Source: Amycolatopsis vancoresmycina
GTDB lineage: Bacteria > Actinomycetota > Actinomycetes > Mycobacteriales > Pseudonocardiaceae
Assembly: GCF_000716785.1 (NCBI RefSeq)
Contig: NZ_JNYY01000026.1
Location: 21,520-85,519, forward strand
Length of the DNA stretch: 64,000 nt
Direction of reading: 5' to 3'
Made by a program: the position numbers and the translations under genes. Numbering within the stretch: position 1 is the stretch's first letter; every line of letters starts with the position of its first letter. The notes under the pieces were generated by a model. That model saw only the letters and a program-made list of their open reading frames with translations. It had not been told where the DNA came from and made no database searches. Positions 39,959 to 52,500 of this stretch are shown here, piece after piece.

Positions 39959-41140
39959 TCAGAGGTCGCCGAGGGCGGTGACTGGCGACTCCACGCAGTC
40001 GGCGACGAACCGCAGGAACCCGCCGGCCGTGCCGCCGTCGCAGACGCGGTGGTCGAAGGCCAGCGTCAGCTCGCAGACCTTCCGGGCCACCAGGGCACCG
40101 TCGACCACCCACGGCCGGTCGATGATCCGGCCGATGCCGAGGATCGCCGCCTCGGGGTGGTTGATGATCGCGGCCGAGCCGTCGACGCCGAAGACGCCGT
40201 AGTTGTTGACGGTGAAGGTGCCGCCGGTGAGGTCCGCGGGCGCGAGCTTGCCGTCCCGGGCGGTGCGCGCGCGGTCGCCGATCGCCGCCGACAGGTCCCG
40301 CGTCGACAGCGCCCCGGCGTCCCGCACGACCGGCACGACCAGGCCGCGGTCGGTCTGCGCGGCGAAACCCAGGTGGATCTCGTCCAGCAGCACGATCTCG
40401 TCGCCCTCGACCCGCGAGTTCAGCTCCGGGTACTTCTTCAGCCCCGCGACGGCGAACCGCGCGATCAGCCCGAGCAGGCTGACCGGCCGATCGGACCGGG
40501 CGTTCAGCTCGGCCCGCGCGGCGACCAGCCCGGTCGCGTCGACGTCGACCCAGACGGTGGCCTCGGGGATCTCGCGCCGGGACGTCGTCAGCTTGTCGGC
40601 GACGGCCTTGCGCACCCCGGTGAGCGGGATCCGCCTGCCCGGCGCGGCGGTCTTCTTCAGCGCCCCTTCGACGTCGGCGCGGCGGATGATGCCGTCCGGC
40701 CCACCCGGGGTGAGCTTCGCCAGGTCGATCCCGTTGTCCGCGGCCAGTTTCCGGACGAACGGCGAGATCACGCCCGGCTGCTGCGGCCGGCTCGGCGGCG
40801 TGGCGCTCGCCGGACGCCGGGCGCGCTTGCGCCGGGTGGTGGGCGCGGTGCCGTAGCCGATCAGGACGTTCCCGCTCCCCGACGACGTCGTGACGCCGGG
40901 CTCGGCGAACCCGCCGACGCTCAGCAGCGGCGCGCCGACCGGCAGCAGCTGCCCCGGCTCGCCATGCAGCGCGGACACCACGCCGGCGAACGGCACCGGC
41001 ACCTCGACCGCCGCCTTCGCCGTCTCGACCTCGACGACGATCTGGTCGACGCCGACGGTGTCGCCGACCTTGACCCGCCAGTCCACGATCGCCGCCTCGG
41101 TCAGGCCTTCGCCGAGGTCCGGCAGCAGGAAGTCAGGCAC
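39959..41140 (-). CDS. bkdC: Branched-chain 2-oxoacid dehydrogenase E2 (dihydrolipoamide acyltransferase)
   Basis: 393 residues. One N-terminal lipoyl domain (VEVETAKAAVEVPVPFAG, lipoyl Lys in TAKA). A Pro/Arg-rich linker is followed by the peripheral subunit-binding domain (ISPFVRKLAADNGIDLAKL, residues ~125-160). The catalytic domain ends with FDHRVCDGGTAGGFLR, where DHRVCDG is the active-site motif. It transfers the branched acyl group to CoA. GTG overlaps the E1beta stop by 8 nt. No E3 gene is present in the window. Branched-chain rather than pyruvate specificity is inferred from gene order and the E1 type. Confidence 0.88.
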   Translation of the reverse strand: MPDFLLPDLGEGLTEAAIVDWRVKVGDTVGVDQIVVEVETAKAAVEVPVPFAGVVSALHGEPGQLLPVGAPLLSVGGFAEPGVTTSSGSGNVLIGYGTAPTTRRKRARRPASATPPSRPQQPGVISPFVRKLAADNGIDLAKLTPGGPDGIIRRADVEGALKKTAAPGRRIPLTGVRKAVADKLTTSRREIPEATVWVDVDATGLVAARAELNARSDRPVSLLGLIARFAVAGLKKYPELNSRVEGDEIVLLDEIHLGFAAQTDRGLVVPVVRDAGALSTRDLSAAIGDRARTARDGKLAPADLTGGTFTVNNYGVFGVDGSAAIINHPEAAILGIGRIIDRPWVVDGALVARKVCELTLAFDHRVCDGGTAGGFLRFVADCVESPVTALGDL

Positions 41141-42128
41141 CGGCCACCACCGGCGTGTCGGCCCACTGCAGGCGCGCGATCGTGTCGAGGATCCGGTCGA
41201 CGTCGGGCAGCATGTGCCGCTCGAGCTTCGGCGCCGGGTACGGGACGTCGAGCCCGGTGACCCGCAGGACGGGTGCGTGCAGCTGGTGGAAGCACTGCTC
41301 GGTGACGCGCGCGACGACCTCGGCGCCGTAGCCGCCGAAGCCGGCGGCCTCGTGCACGACGACCGCGCGGCCGGTGCGGCGGACCGACGCCGTGACGGTC
41401 TCGTCGTCGAACGGCGACAGCGACCGCAGGTCGACGACCTCGACGTCCCAGCCCTCGTCCTTCGCCGCCTCGGCGGTTTCCAGCGCGGTGGCGACCATCG
41501 GGCCGTACGCGATCAGCGTGACGTCCTTGCCGTGGCGCCGGACCACGGCCCGGTCCATGGCCGCGCCGCTGCGCGTGAAGCTGACCTCTTCGCTCGACCA
41601 GTAGCGGCATTTCGGTTCGAGGAAGACCACCGGGTCCGGCGACTCGATGGCGTCGCGGAGCAGGTCGTAGGCGTCCTGCGCGGTGCCCGGCGTGACGACG
41701 CGCAGGCCCGGCGTGTGCGTGTAGTACGCCTCGCTGGAGTCGCAGTGGTGCTCGACGCCGCCGATGCCGCCGGCGTACGGGATCCGGATGACCATCGGCA
41801 GTTCCAGCGCGCCGCGCGTGCGGTTGCGCAGCTTCGCGACGTGCGAGGTGATCTGCTCGAACGCGGGGTAGGCGAAGGCGTCGAACTGCATCTCGACGAC
41901 CGGGCGGAACCCGCCCATGGCCATCCCGACGGCGAACCCGACGATGCCGGATTCGGCGAGCGGGGTGTCGAAGCAGCGGTCCTCGCCGAAGTCGGCGGTG
42001 ATGCCGTCGGTGACGCGGAAGACGCCGCCGAGCGTGCCGACGTCCTCGCCGAACACGAGGACGCGGTCGTCGTCCTTGAGGGCGTCCCGCAGGGCCGCGT
42101 TGAGCGCCTGCGCCATGGTGGTCGTCAT
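41133..42128 (-). CDS. bkdB: Branched-chain 2-oxoacid dehydrogenase E1 beta subunit
   Basis: 331 residues of the transketolase beta family. FGEDVGTLGGVFRVT, TPLAESGIVGFAVGMAMGG, FEQITSHVAKLRNRT and IPYAGGIGGVEHHCDSSEAY are conserved E1beta blocks that contribute to the thiamine-diphosphate site. With the alpha subunit it decarboxylates 2-oxoisovalerate and homologues, giving branched acyl-CoA starters for fatty acids or polyketides. The ATG overlaps the alpha-subunit stop by 1 nt (TGATG). Confidence 0.92.
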   Translation of the reverse strand: MTTTMAQALNAALRDALKDDDRVLVFGEDVGTLGGVFRVTDGITADFGEDRCFDTPLAESGIVGFAVGMAMGGFRPVVEMQFDAFAYPAFEQITSHVAKLRNRTRGALELPMVIRIPYAGGIGGVEHHCDSSEAYYTHTPGLRVVTPGTAQDAYDLLRDAIESPDPVVFLEPKCRYWSSEEVSFTRSGAAMDRAVVRRHGKDVTLIAYGPMVATALETAEAAKDEGWDVEVVDLRSLSPFDDETVTASVRRTGRAVVVHEAAGFGGYGAEVVARVTEQCFHQLHAPVLRVTGLDVPYPAPKLERHMLPDVDRILDTIARLQWADTPVVAGA

Positions 42129-43204
42129 CAGGCCTCCAGTTCGGCTTCGAGGGCGGCCCGCTGCCGCTGCAGCTGGCGGGTCGGTTCGGCGTAGACGTGG
42201 TCGAACAGCGACAGCGGGTCGAGCTCGGGCTCGGCGTTCAAGGTGTCGCGGACCGACTGGGCGAACACCTCGGCGTCGGCCGCGAACCGCTCGATTTCGC
42301 TGTCCTGCAGCAGGTTTTCGTTCTTGAGATGGGTTTCGAGCCGCTTGAGCGGGTCTGCTTCGCGCCACTTCGCGACTTCTTCGGCGTCGCGGTAGCGGGT
42401 GGCGTCGTCGGCGTTGGTGTGGGCGTCGATGCGGTAGGTGTGGGCCTCGACGAGCACCGGCCCCTTGCCGTCGCGCGCGTGCTTCACGGCGTCGTCGAGG
42501 ACGGCCAGGACGGCGACGGCGTCGTTGCCGTCGACCTGCTCCGAGCGCATGCCGTAGCCGATGCCCTTGTACGCCAGCGCGGCCGCGGCGCTCTGCTTCT
42601 CGAAGGGCACCGAGATGGCGAAGCGGTTGTTCTGCACGAAGAACACCACGGGCGCCTTGAAGACGGCCGCGAAGTTGAGGGCTTCGTGGAAGTCGCCTTC
42701 GCTGGTGGCGCCGTCTCCGATGAGCGCGACCGCGACGGCGTCTTCGCCGCGTCGCTGCATCGCGTGCGCCAGGCCGGCGGCGTGGAGCGTCTGCGTCGCG
42801 AGCGGCGTGCACTGCGGCGCTACGCGCGTCTCGACGGGGTTGTAGCCGCAGTGCGCGTCGCCGCGAAGGAGCGTCAGGACTTCGCCGGGCTTCAGGCCGC
42901 GGGCGACGAGGGCGACCGAGTCCCGGTAGGTCGGGAAGAGCCAGTCGCGCTCGCCGAGCGCCAGCGCGGCGGCGACCTGGCAGGCTTCCTGCCCGGCGCT
43001 GGACGGGTAGACGGCGAGGCGGCCCTGCTTGGTGAGCGCGGTCGCCTGGACGTCGAACCGGCGGCCCAGGACCATCAGCCGGTAGGCATCCTTGAGCCGT
43101 GCACCGGCGGGTTCGCCGTATCCGCCGTGGTGGTCGGCACGGCTCCCGTCTTCGGCGACGAACCGCACGGGGGCAGCCGACGGCAGCAGGGTCTCCACGG
43201 CCAT
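42128..43204 (-). CDS. bkdA: Branched-chain 2-oxoacid dehydrogenase E1 alpha subunit
   Basis: 358 residues. The thiamine-diphosphate-binding motif is GDGATSEGDFHEALNFAAVF followed by VVFFVQNN (GDG...NN). YPSSAGQEACQVAAAL and TYRDSVALVARGL are further E1alpha landmarks. The RxRxxDxxT phosphorylation loop of mitochondrial enzymes is not relevant here. The ATG has GAGAGG upstream; a GTG three codons earlier is possible. First gene of the bkdABC operon and divergent from an Lrp-type regulator. Confidence 0.92.
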   Translation of the reverse strand: MAVETLLPSAAPVRFVAEDGSRADHHGGYGEPAGARLKDAYRLMVLGRRFDVQATALTKQGRLAVYPSSAGQEACQVAAALALGERDWLFPTYRDSVALVARGLKPGEVLTLLRGDAHCGYNPVETRVAPQCTPLATQTLHAAGLAHAMQRRGEDAVAVALIGDGATSEGDFHEALNFAAVFKAPVVFFVQNNRFAISVPFEKQSAAAALAYKGIGYGMRSEQVDGNDAVAVLAVLDDAVKHARDGKGPVLVEAHTYRIDAHTNADDATRYRDAEEVAKWREADPLKRLETHLKNENLLQDSEIERFAADAEVFAQSVRDTLNAEPELDPLSLFDHVYAEPTRQLQRQRAALEAELEA

Positions 43205-43281
43205 GACGCACACCACCTCTCGCAGACATATGATGCTGAAATGGTGGTTCTCGGCGGTGTTGTGTTCAAGGGCTGGCGGAA

Positions 43282-43815
43282 ATGAGCGACAAACGGACTC
43301 CAGAGGGCCATTCCCCGGACCAAACGTCCAGCGGCGCCCTGGCGCACGGCGCGCTGGCGGGACGAACGGTCCCGGCCCTGGACGAGGTCGACCGGGCGAT
43401 GCTGGCGGAGCTGTCGGCGGACGGCCGCCTGGCGGTGCGCGCACTGGCGGAGCGCCTGCACATCTCGCGCACGAACGCGTATGCACGGCTGGAGCGCCTG
43501 CTGGCGGAGGGTGTGATCACCGGCTTCGGCGCCCGGATCGACCCACGCCGGGCGGGGCTGGGCACGTCGGCGTACATCATGGTGACGGTCGAGCAGACGT
43601 CCTGGCGCACGATGGCGACGGACCTGCACGAGATCCCGTACGTCGACCACGTGGCCCTGGTGGGCGGCGACTTCGACATCCTGCTGCTGGTCCGGACCCC
43701 GGACAACTCGACACTGCGGGACGTGGTGCTGGAACGGCTGCAGGCGCTCGAAGGCGTGCGGTCGACGCGGACCTGGCTGATCTTCGAAGAACTGCCCGGA
43801 TCGGTGCTGAGCTGA
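43282..43815 (+). CDS. Lrp/AsnC family regulator, probable BkdR
   Basis: 177 residues. A ~32-residue disordered N-terminal extension precedes the HTH (VRALAERLHISRTNAYARLERL). The RAM/AsnC ligand domain (YIMVTVEQTSWRTMATDLHEI and HVALVGGDFDILLLVRTPD) follows. Proteins of this type activate bkd operons in response to branched-chain amino acids. The 77-bp gap to bkdA contains an A+T-richer GACATATGATGCTGAAATGG stretch that may be the binding site. GGCGGAA precedes the ATG. Confidence 0.85.
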   Translation: MSDKRTPEGHSPDQTSSGALAHGALAGRTVPALDEVDRAMLAELSADGRLAVRALAERLHISRTNAYARLERLLAEGVITGFGARIDPRRAGLGTSAYIMVTVEQTSWRTMATDLHEIPYVDHVALVGGDFDILLLVRTPDNSTLRDVVLERLQALEGVRSTRTWLIFEELPGSVLS

Positions 43816-43818
43816 CAG

Positions 43819-43831
43819 TAGGGTGCCGGAC
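43819..43831 (+). promoter_or_regulatory. Leaderless -10 element before the DUF2199 gene
   Basis: TAGGGT is followed by exactly 7 nt and ATG. It begins 3 nt after the stop codon of the Lrp gene, so DUF2199 can be transcribed independently. No -35 match is evident. Confidence 0.4.
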
Positions 43832-44323
43832 ATGGCCGACTCCGGTTACACCTGCACCTGCTGCGGCGAGCACCACGCCGAACTGCCGTTCGCCTACGGC
43901 GCCCCCGCCCCGGCCTTCTGGCAGGGCGGCGACGGCGACGTCCTCGAAGAGGAACGCTGCGTCATCGGCGGTCAGCACTACTTCCTTCGCGGCCGCATCG
44001 TCCTCCCGGTGCTCGACGCCGACGACGACTTCGAGTGGGGTGTCTGGGTCTCGGTCAGCAAGGAGAACTTCTTCCGCGCCGAAGACCGGTGGGACGACCC
44101 GGACCGTGCGGCCGAGCCGCCGTACTTCGGGTGGCTCTCCACCGAGCTGCCCGGCTACGAGCCCGGCACGCTGAACCTCAAGACCAACCTGCACACGCGG
44201 CCGCCCGGGGAACGGCCGCTCGTCGAGCTCGAACCGACCGGGCACCCGCTCGCCGTCGAGCAGCGGGGCGGCATCACGCTCGTCCGCGTGCAGGCGGTCG
44301 CCGAGCTGCTCCGGCACCCGTGA
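43832..44323 (+). CDS. DUF2199 domain protein
   Basis: 163 residues. The N-terminal YTCTCCGEHHAELPFAYG zinc-ribbon-like start and the later CVIGGQHYFLRGRI, FEWGVWVSVSKENF and LNLKTNLHTRPPGERP blocks are the DUF2199 family pattern. Members are small cytosolic proteins of unknown function, often orphan or near toxin/immunity genes. The CxC...H segment may bind metal, but only three ligands are evident. The start is the ATG after TAGGGT-N7; a GTG three codons earlier is an alternative. Confidence 0.8.
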   Translation: MADSGYTCTCCGEHHAELPFAYGAPAPAFWQGGDGDVLEEERCVIGGQHYFLRGRIVLPVLDADDDFEWGVWVSVSKENFFRAEDRWDDPDRAAEPPYFGWLSTELPGYEPGTLNLKTNLHTRPPGERPLVELEPTGHPLAVEQRGGITLVRVQAVAELLRHP

Positions 44324-44369
44324 CCCGACGGGCAACACCCGTGCCCGCAAGCACCCTTGCCCCGCGGCA

Positions 44370-44411
44370 CCCGGCGAGCTACACAGGACAGCACGTCACC
44401 CGCTCGCCGGG
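44370..44411 (+). terminator. Weak hairpin upstream of GH3 gene
   Basis: CCCGGCGAG and CTCGCCGGG form a perfect 9-bp stem with a long 24-nt loop, 46 nt after DUF2199. It is followed by an A+T-rich tract (44415-44445, TTATTTTATG) that is the likely promoter region of the GH3 gene. No CebR-type palindrome was found in this gap. Confidence 0.35.
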
Positions 44412-44520
44412 CGACTCTTATTTTATGTCGAGAAATAACTACCCCGAAACCTATTGACGGCGCCCCCGCGCCGCGGTGAGGATCGGCCGGTCCGCCGTTC
44501 ATCGCAGAATGGACCAGACC

Positions 44521-47166
<2,646 letters not shown>

Positions 47167-47171
47167 CGGCG

Positions 47172-47206
47172 ACCGGGCCGGGAGCGCACCACGCTCCCGG
47201 CCCGGT
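47172..47206. terminator. Strong bidirectional terminator
   Basis: A perfect 15-bp stem (ACCGGGCCGGGAGCG and its complement) with a 5-nt loop exactly fills the gap between the convergent GH3 and TetR genes. Confidence 0.88.
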
Positions 47207-47926
47207 TCAGTTCCGCGGCAGGTGCGCGGCCAAGCCGTCCAGCACCCGCTCCAGCCCCGCCTCGAACAGCCGGTCCTGGCGGTCCGCGGCGTGCGGGGTC
47301 TGCGCCTCGATCATCACCCGCGTCAACCGCGGATACCGGCCGCTGCCCATGATCGCCGGGCCGTACTCGCCCTGCTGGTCCATCCACTGCTCGTGCGTCA
47401 GCCCGGAGCGGCGGGCCGCCTCGCGGTCGCCCAGCTCGCCCAGCACGTGGCCGAGCACGAACGCCGACAGCGTGCCCAGCGTCGCCAGCATCTCGTCGGT
47501 GTCCAGGTCGAGGCCGTCGAACACCGACAGCGTCAGCTCCGACCACCACAGGCTGTTCGGGCCGTGGTTGGCGCGGCCGGACGCCAGCGACGGCAGCCAC
47601 GGGTGCCGCAGCGCCGTCTCGCGCAGCAGGCACGCGATGGCGCACAGGCCCGGCCGCCAGCCGTCCGGCAGCGTCGTGTCGCGCAGCTCCCCCAGCACCT
47701 CGTCGCCCATCAGCTCCAGCACGTCGTCCTTTTTGGACACGTACCGGTAGAGCGACGTCGTGCCGGTGCCGAGTTCGGCGGCGATCCGCCGCATCGACAC
47801 CGCGTCGATCCCCTCCGCGTCGGCGATCCGGACGGCGGCGGCCGCCACGTCGCGCCGGCCGTGGGCGGGCTTCGGGCCGCGGGTCCCGTGTTCGGGGCGC
47901 ATCCAGATCACCGGATGGTCCTGCAC
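47207..47926 (-). CDS. TetR family regulator
   Basis: 239 residues. HTH: AAVRIADAEGIDAVSMRRIAAELGTGTTSLYRYVSKKDDV lies at residues ~32-72, and the C-terminal domain is the tetracycline-repressor-like form (TetR_C, with LRHPWLPSLASGR). It is divergent from an FAD monooxygenase, the classical arrangement for a repressor of a drug-modifying enzyme. Start choice: GTG with GAGGAGG 5 nt upstream; a GTG nine codons earlier falls inside the operator, and an ATG eight codons later lacks a site. Confidence 0.85.
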   Translation of the reverse strand: MQDHPVIWMRPEHGTRGPKPAHGRRDVAAAAVRIADAEGIDAVSMRRIAAELGTGTTSLYRYVSKKDDVLELMGDEVLGELRDTTLPDGWRPGLCAIACLLRETALRHPWLPSLASGRANHGPNSLWWSELTLSVFDGLDLDTDEMLATLGTLSAFVLGHVLGELGDREAARRSGLTHEQWMDQQGEYGPAIMGSGRYPRLTRVMIEAQTPHAADRQDRLFEAGLERVLDGLAAHLPRN

Positions 47927-47945
47927 CGGCACCTCCTCGGATATT

Positions 47946-47967
47946 GCGAACACTGTACCCAGTTCGC
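47946..47967. promoter_or_regulatory. TetR operator candidate
   Basis: GCGAAC and GTTCGC are separated by 10 nt (GCGAACactgtacccaGTTC core), with inner bases CTG/CAG extending the dyad. It lies between the tetR and monooxygenase starts. Confidence 0.55.
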
Positions 47968-48014
47968 TAGCGTGGCGAATACCAGGAACATCGTTGCCGG
48001 GTTTTGGGGGAGCA

Positions 48015-49565
48015 ATGGACTACGACGTGGTGGTGGCCGGAGCCGGCCCGGTGGGCCTCATGCTGGCCGGCGAACTGCAGCTGGGCGGCACCCGCGTGCT
48101 GGTGCTCGAACGCGAGACGGACCCGCCGCCCGCCCGCTTCGGGTCCATGGGCGCCCGCTCGGTCAACGCGCCTACCGTGCACGCGCTCAACCTGCGCGGC
48201 CTGCTGCCCGCCGTCGAAAAGACCGCCCTCAGGTGGCTCGGAGCGCTCCCCGAAGCGCGGAGCGAGCGCCAAGACGTCTTCGTCGGCCACTTCGCCGGGA
48301 TCGGCATCCGCGCCGACCGGCTCAAACCGCCGGAGCCCGGCGAGGAGTTCCTCGGCGCGGGCGTGGTCAGCCAGGGCGACCTGGAAGCGGTCCTCGCGGA
48401 ACGGGCGGCGGCACTGGGCGTGGAGATCCGCCGGGGCACCGCCCTCACCGGGTTCGACGCGGGGCCCGACGCGGTGGACGTCCACATCGGACCCGAAACC
48501 GTCCGCGCCGGCTGGCTCGTGGGCGCGGACGGCGGCCGCAGCACGGTACGCGGGCAGGCCGGGTTCGACTTCCCCGGCGTGGACCCGGTGTTCACCGGCC
48601 GCCAGGCCGTCGTGGACCTCGCCGACGCGCACCAGCTCACCGCGGGCGGCTGGCAGCCCGGCGAAAACGGCGCCTACACGCTGGGCGGGTGGGCGGACGG
48701 CGACGGGCCGCCCCGCGTGCACACCGTCGAGTTCGCCGCCCCGCCCGCCGACCGCGACGCGCCCGTGACGGCGGAGGAGATGCAGGCCAGCCTGCGCCGG
48801 GTCAGCGGCACCGACGTGACAGTCACCCGCGTGCACGTCGGCACCCGCTACGCCGACACGACCCGGCAGGCCACCAGCTACCGGCGGGGCCGGGTGTTCC
48901 TCTGCGGCGACGCCGCGCACGTGCACTCGCCCGCGGGCGGGCAGGGCATGAACCTGGGTCTCGGCGACGCGGTCAACCTCGGCTGGAAGCTCGCGCTCGT
49001 CGCCCGCGGCGCGGCGCCGGACTCGTTGCTCGACACCTACCAGGCCGAACGCCACCCGATCGGCGCGTGGGTGCAGAAGTGGAGCATGGCGCAGACCGCG
49101 CTGAGCACGGCGCAGGGACCGCGGGCGGACGCGCTGCGCGAAGTGGTGGCCGGCCTGCTGGACACCCCGGACGGCGCCACCCACGTCGTGTCGATGATCG
49201 GCGGCCAGTGGCAGCACTACGACCTGCCCGGCGACCACCCGCTGATCGGCCGCCGCGTCCCGGACCTGCCCCTGACCGACGGCACCACCATGGCCGCCCA
49301 CTTCCGCACCGGCCGGGCCGTCCTGCTGGACACGGGCACCGGCGCCGCCGCCGTGGCGCAGGCGTGGCGCGACCGCGTCACGACGGTCACCGCGCGGCCG
49401 GTCGCGTACCCGGACCAGCCGATGGCCGCGCTGATCCGCCCGGACGGCCACGTCGCCTGGCTCACCCTGGGCGACACCGACCAGGAGGAGCTCCGCACGG
49501 CTCTGACGACGTGGCTCGGCCCCGGGCGCGTCTCCGGGGACGGAGGTCGTCCGGCCCGGCGCTGA
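48015..49565 (+). CDS. FAD-dependent aromatic monooxygenase (rifampicin-monooxygenase-like)
   Basis: 516 residues of the group A flavin monooxygenases. YDVVVAGAGPVGLMLAGEL is the FAD Rossmann motif, GWLVGADGGRSTVR the DG motif, and FLCGDAAHVHSPAGGQGMNL the GD motif. A C-terminal thioredoxin-like domain begins at ~residue 400. The same layout is found in polyketide hydroxylases and in Rox-type enzymes that inactivate rifamycins. The isolated tetR-monooxygenase pair suggests detoxification rather than biosynthesis. A GGGGGAGC site precedes the ATG. Confidence 0.85.
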   Translation: MDYDVVVAGAGPVGLMLAGELQLGGTRVLVLERETDPPPARFGSMGARSVNAPTVHALNLRGLLPAVEKTALRWLGALPEARSERQDVFVGHFAGIGIRADRLKPPEPGEEFLGAGVVSQGDLEAVLAERAAALGVEIRRGTALTGFDAGPDAVDVHIGPETVRAGWLVGADGGRSTVRGQAGFDFPGVDPVFTGRQAVVDLADAHQLTAGGWQPGENGAYTLGGWADGDGPPRVHTVEFAAPPADRDAPVTAEEMQASLRRVSGTDVTVTRVHVGTRYADTTRQATSYRRGRVFLCGDAAHVHSPAGGQGMNLGLGDAVNLGWKLALVARGAAPDSLLDTYQAERHPIGAWVQKWSMAQTALSTAQGPRADALREVVAGLLDTPDGATHVVSMIGGQWQHYDLPGDHPLIGRRVPDLPLTDGTTMAAHFRTGRAVLLDTGTGAAAVAQAWRDRVTTVTARPVAYPDQPMAALIRPDGHVAWLTLGDTDQEELRTALTTWLGPGRVSGDGGRPARR

Positions 49566-52500
49566 TCACCCGGCCGAGCCGATCGCGAACACGTGCAGGT
49601 CCGGCTCCGCCGGAAGGGTCACCGAAGCGATCCGCTTCCCGGCCGGGGCGTCGAACGGCGCCGTCGCGTACACCGACGCCCCGCCGCCCGGGCCCCCGGG
49701 CTGGTTGCGGTGGTCCGTGTGCGCGACGAGCGTGTTGCCGAAAACCGGGTCCGTGCCGCCGCCCGGGAAGACCCAGTCGCCGAACGACAGGTCCGCCTGG
49801 CCCGTGGTGCCGTCGGTGAAGGTGACCGTGGCCGAGGCGCGGTGGTCGCCGTTCGATGCCGTCCCGACGAACGACAGCCGCGTTCCGGACACGCGGATGG
49901 TCTGCCCCGCCGGGACGACGTTGTCCGGCCGGCCCGCCGGCGCCGCGGGCCACGTGAACGTCGTCCCCACCGCCGAAGCGGTCTGGCCGCCGACGAGCCC
50001 GGCCGCGGCCAGCGCCTGCCGGGACAGGCTGTTGCCGGCGCCGTCGATGTCGGCCGAGCCCGTGTCGCCGTCGTCGGAGATGCCGACGTCCGAGTACGCC
50101 GCCGCGAGGCCGTTCTTCGAGGCGACCAGCACGATCACCGAGGACGTCACCGTCGTACCGCCGCCGCGGACGGTCACCGGCACCTGGTGGTAGCCCTCGG
50201 GTGTCCCGGCGGCCACCGCCACCGTCAGCTTCGCGGTGCCGCTGCCGGTGCGGTCGTCGAGCCGCAGCTGCCTCGGGCCGGTCACCGTGATCCCGGACGG
50301 CGGCCGGGTGCCGACGTCCAGGACGCGGTCGTGGCCGCCGAGCCGCTGCGCGCCGACCGTGACCTCGCCGGTGCTCCCCGGTTCGACGACGACCTGGTTG
50401 GCCACCGACGCCAGGAACGGCTGCTCACCGTCGCGATAGGACGGTGGGGTCGAGTCGGCCGCCCACCGCTTGTCCGGAGTGGATGCGAGCGAGAAGTCGA
50501 GCCGGGCGCCGTCGCGCGCGGTGTTCACGGGCAGGGACGTCCGGTCCCAGTGCCGGCCGTTCAGCGCCAGGTCGTGGACGTACGTCGCCGGGGCGGCGGG
50601 CGCGTGGACGTCGATCGTCCGCCCGTTCGGCAGCGACAGCACCGCGCGCTCGAACAGGGGGCTGTGCACCACCAGGTCCGGCGTCCCCGGCGTGGCCGGG
50701 TAGATGCCGAGCGCGGCCCAGACGTACCACGACGACTGCGCGCCGAGGTCGTCGTTGCCCGGCTCGCCGTCCGGGGTGGCGCTGAACAGGGTCGTCGCGA
50801 TTTCGCGGACGACCTGCTGCGTCTTCCACGGCTGCCCGACGTGGTTGTACAGCCACGGGACGCCGAAGTCGGGCTCGTTGCCCGCCCACATGTACGGTTC
50901 GTTCGGGCCGGCGTTCAGCTGCTGGAAGAAGGTGTCCAGCCGCCGCGAAACCGCGGCCGGGCCGCCCATCGCCGTCACCAGGCCGGCCGGGTCCTGCGGG
51001 ACCAGCCAGGTGTACTGGGCGGCGTTGCCCTCGTCGAACCCGTCCTGGCCGAACTTCCCCGGCGGCGGCGGGACGTAGGCGGGGCCGTCCGGGAAGCGGC
51101 CGTCCTGCGCGCGCGGCTGCAGATAGCCGGTCAGCGGGTTGAAGATGTGCTGCCAGTTCTGGCCGCGTTTCGTGAACTCGCGGGCGACGTCGCGGTCGCC
51201 GATGCCCTGGGCGAACTGCGCGATGGCGAAGTCGTCGATCGCCCACTCCAGGGTGATCGAGGCCCCGACACGGGCGTGGTCGCCGCGGGCGGCGTCGTTG
51301 TTCGGCAGGTACCCGCGGGCGACGTAGTCTTCGATCCCCCGCCGCTCCTGGTAGGCGCCGGGCGTGTGGTCGACCGAGGTGGCCCCCTTGACCAGGTACC
51401 GCAGCGCGGTCTTGACGTCGAAGTCGCGGGCGCCGAACGCGTAGAGGTTCGAGATCAGCGCGACGGAGCTGTCACCGGTCATCTGGCCGGTGTAGCCGTT
51501 CGCCATCGGCCAGCGCGGCCACCAGCCGCCCTGGACGGCGTCGTTCGTCAGCGACTGTGCCATGTCGCTGGCTTCCTTCGGGAACAGCATGGCGTGCAGC
51601 GGCGCGAGCGAGCGGTAGGTGTCCCAGTCGGAGAAGTTCGCGTACTGGTGGCGCCCCTTCGGCAGCGTCCGGACCTGGTTGTCGAAGCCGATGTACCGGC
51701 CGTCGGCGTCGTCGAAGGTGTTCGGGTGCAGCAGCGAGTGGTAGAGCGCGGTGTAGAACGTCTTGAGCAGCGCGGTGTCCTTGCCCGCGACGCGGATCTT
51801 GCCCAGCGCCTGCGTCCACCTGTCCCGAGTGGACTTTCGGACCGCGCCGAAGTCCCAGCCCGGCACCTCGGCGGCCATGTTGGCCTTCGCGCCGTCGACG
51901 CTCACGTAGGACATCGACACCTTGGCGTGCACGGTCGGCGAACCGAACGTCAGGTACGCGCCCGCCCGCGGCGAGTCGACGCTGTCCGTGCCCGGCCTGA
52001 CCGACGAGCCGTCCCAAGTGCCGTGCGCGGTGAACGGCTGGTCGAACGTGATGGCGTAGTAGACGGTGTACTTGTTGCCCTTGCCGCAGAAGTTGCCGGT
52101 GGTGGCCGAACCGCTGACCTCGCGGTCCCCGGTGGTGCGCAGCGTGGCCGCCGAGTTCCCCGCCAGGCTCGCGCCGCCCTTGACCAGCACCTGCGGTGTC
52201 GAGCCCGCCGGGTAGGTGAAGGTGGCCAGCCCGGTGCGGGTCGTCGCGGTCAGCTCGGCCCGGACGTTCGAGTCGGCGAGTGTCACGGCGTAGTAACCCG
52301 GCTCGGCCTGCTCGCCGTCGTGGGCGAAGCGCTCGGTGCGGTCCCAGGGAGCGCTGCCGATGTCGCCGGTGACCGGCAGGATAGGCACATCGCCGAAGGC
52401 GTTGCAGCCGACCGAGGCGTGGTCGAGGCTGAAGCCCCGGATCCGGTCGGAGTGGTACTGGTAGCCGGCGTACGCACCCTGCGTGTCCGGCGAGAACTGC

